This document shows, piece after piece, positions 5,396 through 6,276 of a DNA stretch of 6,276 nucleotides. Within the stretch, counting starts at the first letter, position 1. Every line of letters begins with the position of its first letter. This DNA is from Dehalococcoidales bacterium (lineage in GTDB: Bacteria; Chloroflexota; Dehalococcoidia; E44-bin15), in contig JAUWZB010000051.1 in assembly GCA_030615555.1 (NCBI GenBank), positions 1 to 6,276 of the forward strand. The letters are read 5' to 3'. The notes beneath the pieces are model-generated. The model was not told where the DNA came from, did not search any database, and saw only the letters and a program-made list of their open reading frames with translations. The position numbers were made by a program, and so were the translations under genes.

Positions 5396-5424
5396 ACTTT
5401 ATCATAAAAATACAAGTTTGTCAA
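5396..5424 (-). promoter_or_regulatory. Promoter of the pilin gene
   Basis: TTGACA (5424-5419), 17 bases, then TAAAGT (5401-5396) on the minus strand, in a strongly AT-rich stretch. Transcription would begin near 5389 and give a leader of about 67 bases ending in the strong AGGAGGTGA. A TATAAT at 5361-5356 closer to the gene has TTGACC only 12 bases upstream, too close to be its normal -35, so the first pair is preferred. Confidence 0.6.
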
Positions 5425-5446
5425 TACCTTTTAGTGGAAATTCTTC

Positions 5447-5465
5447 TACCAATGTAAGATTGGCA
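5447..5465. repeat. Direct repeat of the pilD 3' end, outer copy
   Basis: Matches 5591-5609 at 18 of 19 bases (difference at 5453). Read leftward as codons it gives CCA ATC TTA CAT TGG TAG (Pro-Ile-Leu-His-Trp-stop), parallel to the Pro-Ile-Leu-Asp-Trp near the present end of prepilin peptidase. It is probably the displaced original 3' end of that gene. Confidence 0.75.
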
Positions 5466-5590
5466 TAGCGGGAGGCTAAGAATCCCTGTGTCATTGCGAG
5501 GAGCGCTTGCGACGAAGCAATCACAAACAGTGTGAGCCTTCGCTACCGCTCAGGGTGACAGATAAGCACTCTCTTTAAAGCAGGCCGGTG
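5466..5590. repeat. 125-bp insertion with dispersed-repeat-like palindrome
   Basis: Bounded by the 19-bp direct repeats 5447-5465 and 5591-5609. The core near 5492-5522 (CATTGCGAGGAGCG ... GACGAAGCAATC) and the later CTCAGGGTGACAG resemble a family of intergenic repeats I know from many bacterial genomes, with ATTGC and GCAAT at its ends forming an imperfect stem. It encodes nothing and is too small to move by itself. Its right end supplies the last codons and stop of prepilin peptidase, so it behaves like a miniature non-autonomous element or a duplication scar. Confidence 0.55.
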
Positions 5591-6276
5591 TACCAATCTA
5601 AGATTGGCACGCCCCAGAGGAGGACGACCATAGCTGCCGCAGCGAGGAAGGGGCCAAAGGGGATGGGGTCCTTTCTCCTCTTCAGCCGGAGTATTAGCAG
5701 GGAGATAGCCACCAGCCCGCCACTCAGGATACCAACCAGCAGGGCGACGAATACCAGCGGGAAGCCGATGACCATTCCGATGAGCCCGGCGAGCATTACA
5801 TCACCGCCGCCCATGCTACCGCGCGAGATTAGATAGGGCAGGAGCATGAAGCCAAAGCCTACCGCGCCTCCCAAAAGGGCGCTGGCGATCCCCAGGCTGG
5901 GCCAGTAGTAATCCCTGAAATCGGGCCAGAAGTCGGGCCACCAGAAGAAGGAAAAAGCGAGGGCGAGGGCCATCCCCGGGTAAACCACGCTGTTAAGAAT
6001 CAGCCGCCGCTCCAGGTCGATGACGAAGATCACCAGGAAGAGGCAGGCATAGATGAGGGCGATAGCGAGCTGAAGGCTGAGGCCGTAGTGCCATGTGAGG
6101 AAGGCGAAGATGAGGGAGGTTGCCAGCTCCACAACGGGGAGTCGAAGGGGGATTCGGGTCCCGCAGTAGCGGCAGCGACCGCGCAGCCAGAGGTAGCTGA
6201 AAAGGGGTACCAAATCCCGAGCCTGGAGCTTCCGGTTGCAGGAATTGCAGTGGGAGGGCAGTCTGATTATGGACTT
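5575..6276 (-). CDS. pilD: Type IV prepilin peptidase / N-methyltransferase (5' end outside window)
   Basis: Inner-membrane aspartic protease that removes the leader of type IV prepilins and methylates the new N-terminus. The frame is open to the right edge; 233 residues are present and a short N-terminal helix is missing. The visible N-terminus reads IIRLPSHC, then Cys10-x2-Cys13 and, 21 residues later, Cys35-x2-Cys38, the zinc-binding tetracysteine motif of the cytoplasmic methyltransferase domain. The A24 peptidase domain follows, with catalytic aspartates at Asp87 (VIDLERRLILN) and Asp159 (GGGDVMLAGLIG) among about six hydrophobic helices. Basic RLKRRKDPIPFGPFLA near the C-terminus is typical of the family. 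A TTG at 6213 is not the start, because the first CxxC lies upstream of it. The last residues YTGLL come from an inserted repeat; the displaced copy suggests the protein once ended at Trp. The natural substrate is the pilin encoded next. Confidence 0.95.
   Translation of the reverse strand, partial: KSIIRLPSHCNSCNRKLQARDLVPLFSYLWLRGRCRYCGTRIPLRLPVVELATSLIFAFLTWHYGLSLQLAIALIYACLFLVIFVIDLERRLILNSVVYPGMALALAFSFFWWPDFWPDFRDYYWPSLGIASALLGGAVGFGFMLLPYLISRGSMGGGDVMLAGLIGMVIGFPLVFVALLVGILSGGLVAISLLILRLKRRKDPIPFGPFLAAAAMVVLLWGVPILDWYTGLL
5591..5609. repeat. Direct repeat inside the pilD 3' end, inner copy
   Basis: Partner of 5447-5465. It encodes Val-Pro-Ile-Leu-Asp-Trp near the C-terminus of prepilin peptidase and contains the six-pair palindrome CCAATC-taa-GATTGG. 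In the outer copy the palindrome is broken by one base. Confidence 0.75.

Noticed and set aside
6211..6213. TTG start for prepilin peptidase
   Set aside because: The frame continues to the window edge and encodes the first CxxC of the tetracysteine motif upstream of this codon, so the true start lies outside.
1..6276. CRISPR array, tRNA or rRNA genes
   Set aside because: No regularly spaced repeats, and I found no tRNA cloverleaf or rRNA signature on either strand by eye.

Overview
All recognisable genes read leftward (minus strand). In transcription order they are: a type IV prepilin peptidase (cut by the right edge), a type IV pilin-like protein, a YifB/ComM-family AAA+ protein, a 2-kb inserted block, and an MscS-family mechanosensitive channel (cut by the left edge). 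The flanking genes have fairly high GC and strong AGGAGG-type ribosome binding sites. A bacterium with a type IV pilus or competence-like system fits. The style of the PilD, pilin, YifB and repeat sequences reminds me of Chloroflexota (Dehalococcoidia), but that is an impression and not a result.

The most informative feature is the structure between yifB and mscS. A ~140-bp segment carrying the last 13 codons of yifB, the intergenic ribosome binding site and the first 25 codons of mscS occurs twice as a direct repeat (753-899 and 2930-3066). The right copy belongs to the intact yifB and ends in a truncated mscS start. The left copy belongs to the intact mscS and starts with an orphan yifB tail. 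The ancestral arrangement was therefore yifB-mscS, with mscS starting a few bases after the yifB stop. About 2.03 kb of lower-GC DNA (900-2929) now separates them, as after a single-crossover integration of a circle carrying the junction. The two copies differ mostly at synonymous positions, so at least one copy probably came from a diverged relative.

Reading leftward, the inserted block holds: a strong hairpin terminator just after the mscS remnant (2738-2776); a stretch with only a 19-codon ORF; a perfect-consensus sigma-70 promoter (TTGACA-17-TATAAT, 2468-2496); a leader of about 275 nt; a truncated secreted beta-propeller-repeat protein; a four-helix membrane protein resembling DUF5658 proteins; and about 350 bases without a credible ORF but with several consecutive hairpins, one of which pairs properly only as minus-strand RNA. 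The block therefore seems to end yifB transcription and to supply a new promoter that can read toward mscS.

Upstream, the pilin gene has its own promoter and strong Shine-Dalgarno sequence and is followed by a perfect 30-base palindrome acting as terminator. Between prepilin peptidase and pilin lies a 125-bp insertion containing a dispersed-repeat-like palindrome. It is flanked by 19-bp direct repeats of the 3' end of pilD and appears to have changed that protein's C-terminus. Prepilin peptidase would process the pilin, and YifB/ComM proteins act in recombination of incoming DNA, so pilD, pilin and yifB form a plausible DNA-uptake neighbourhood.
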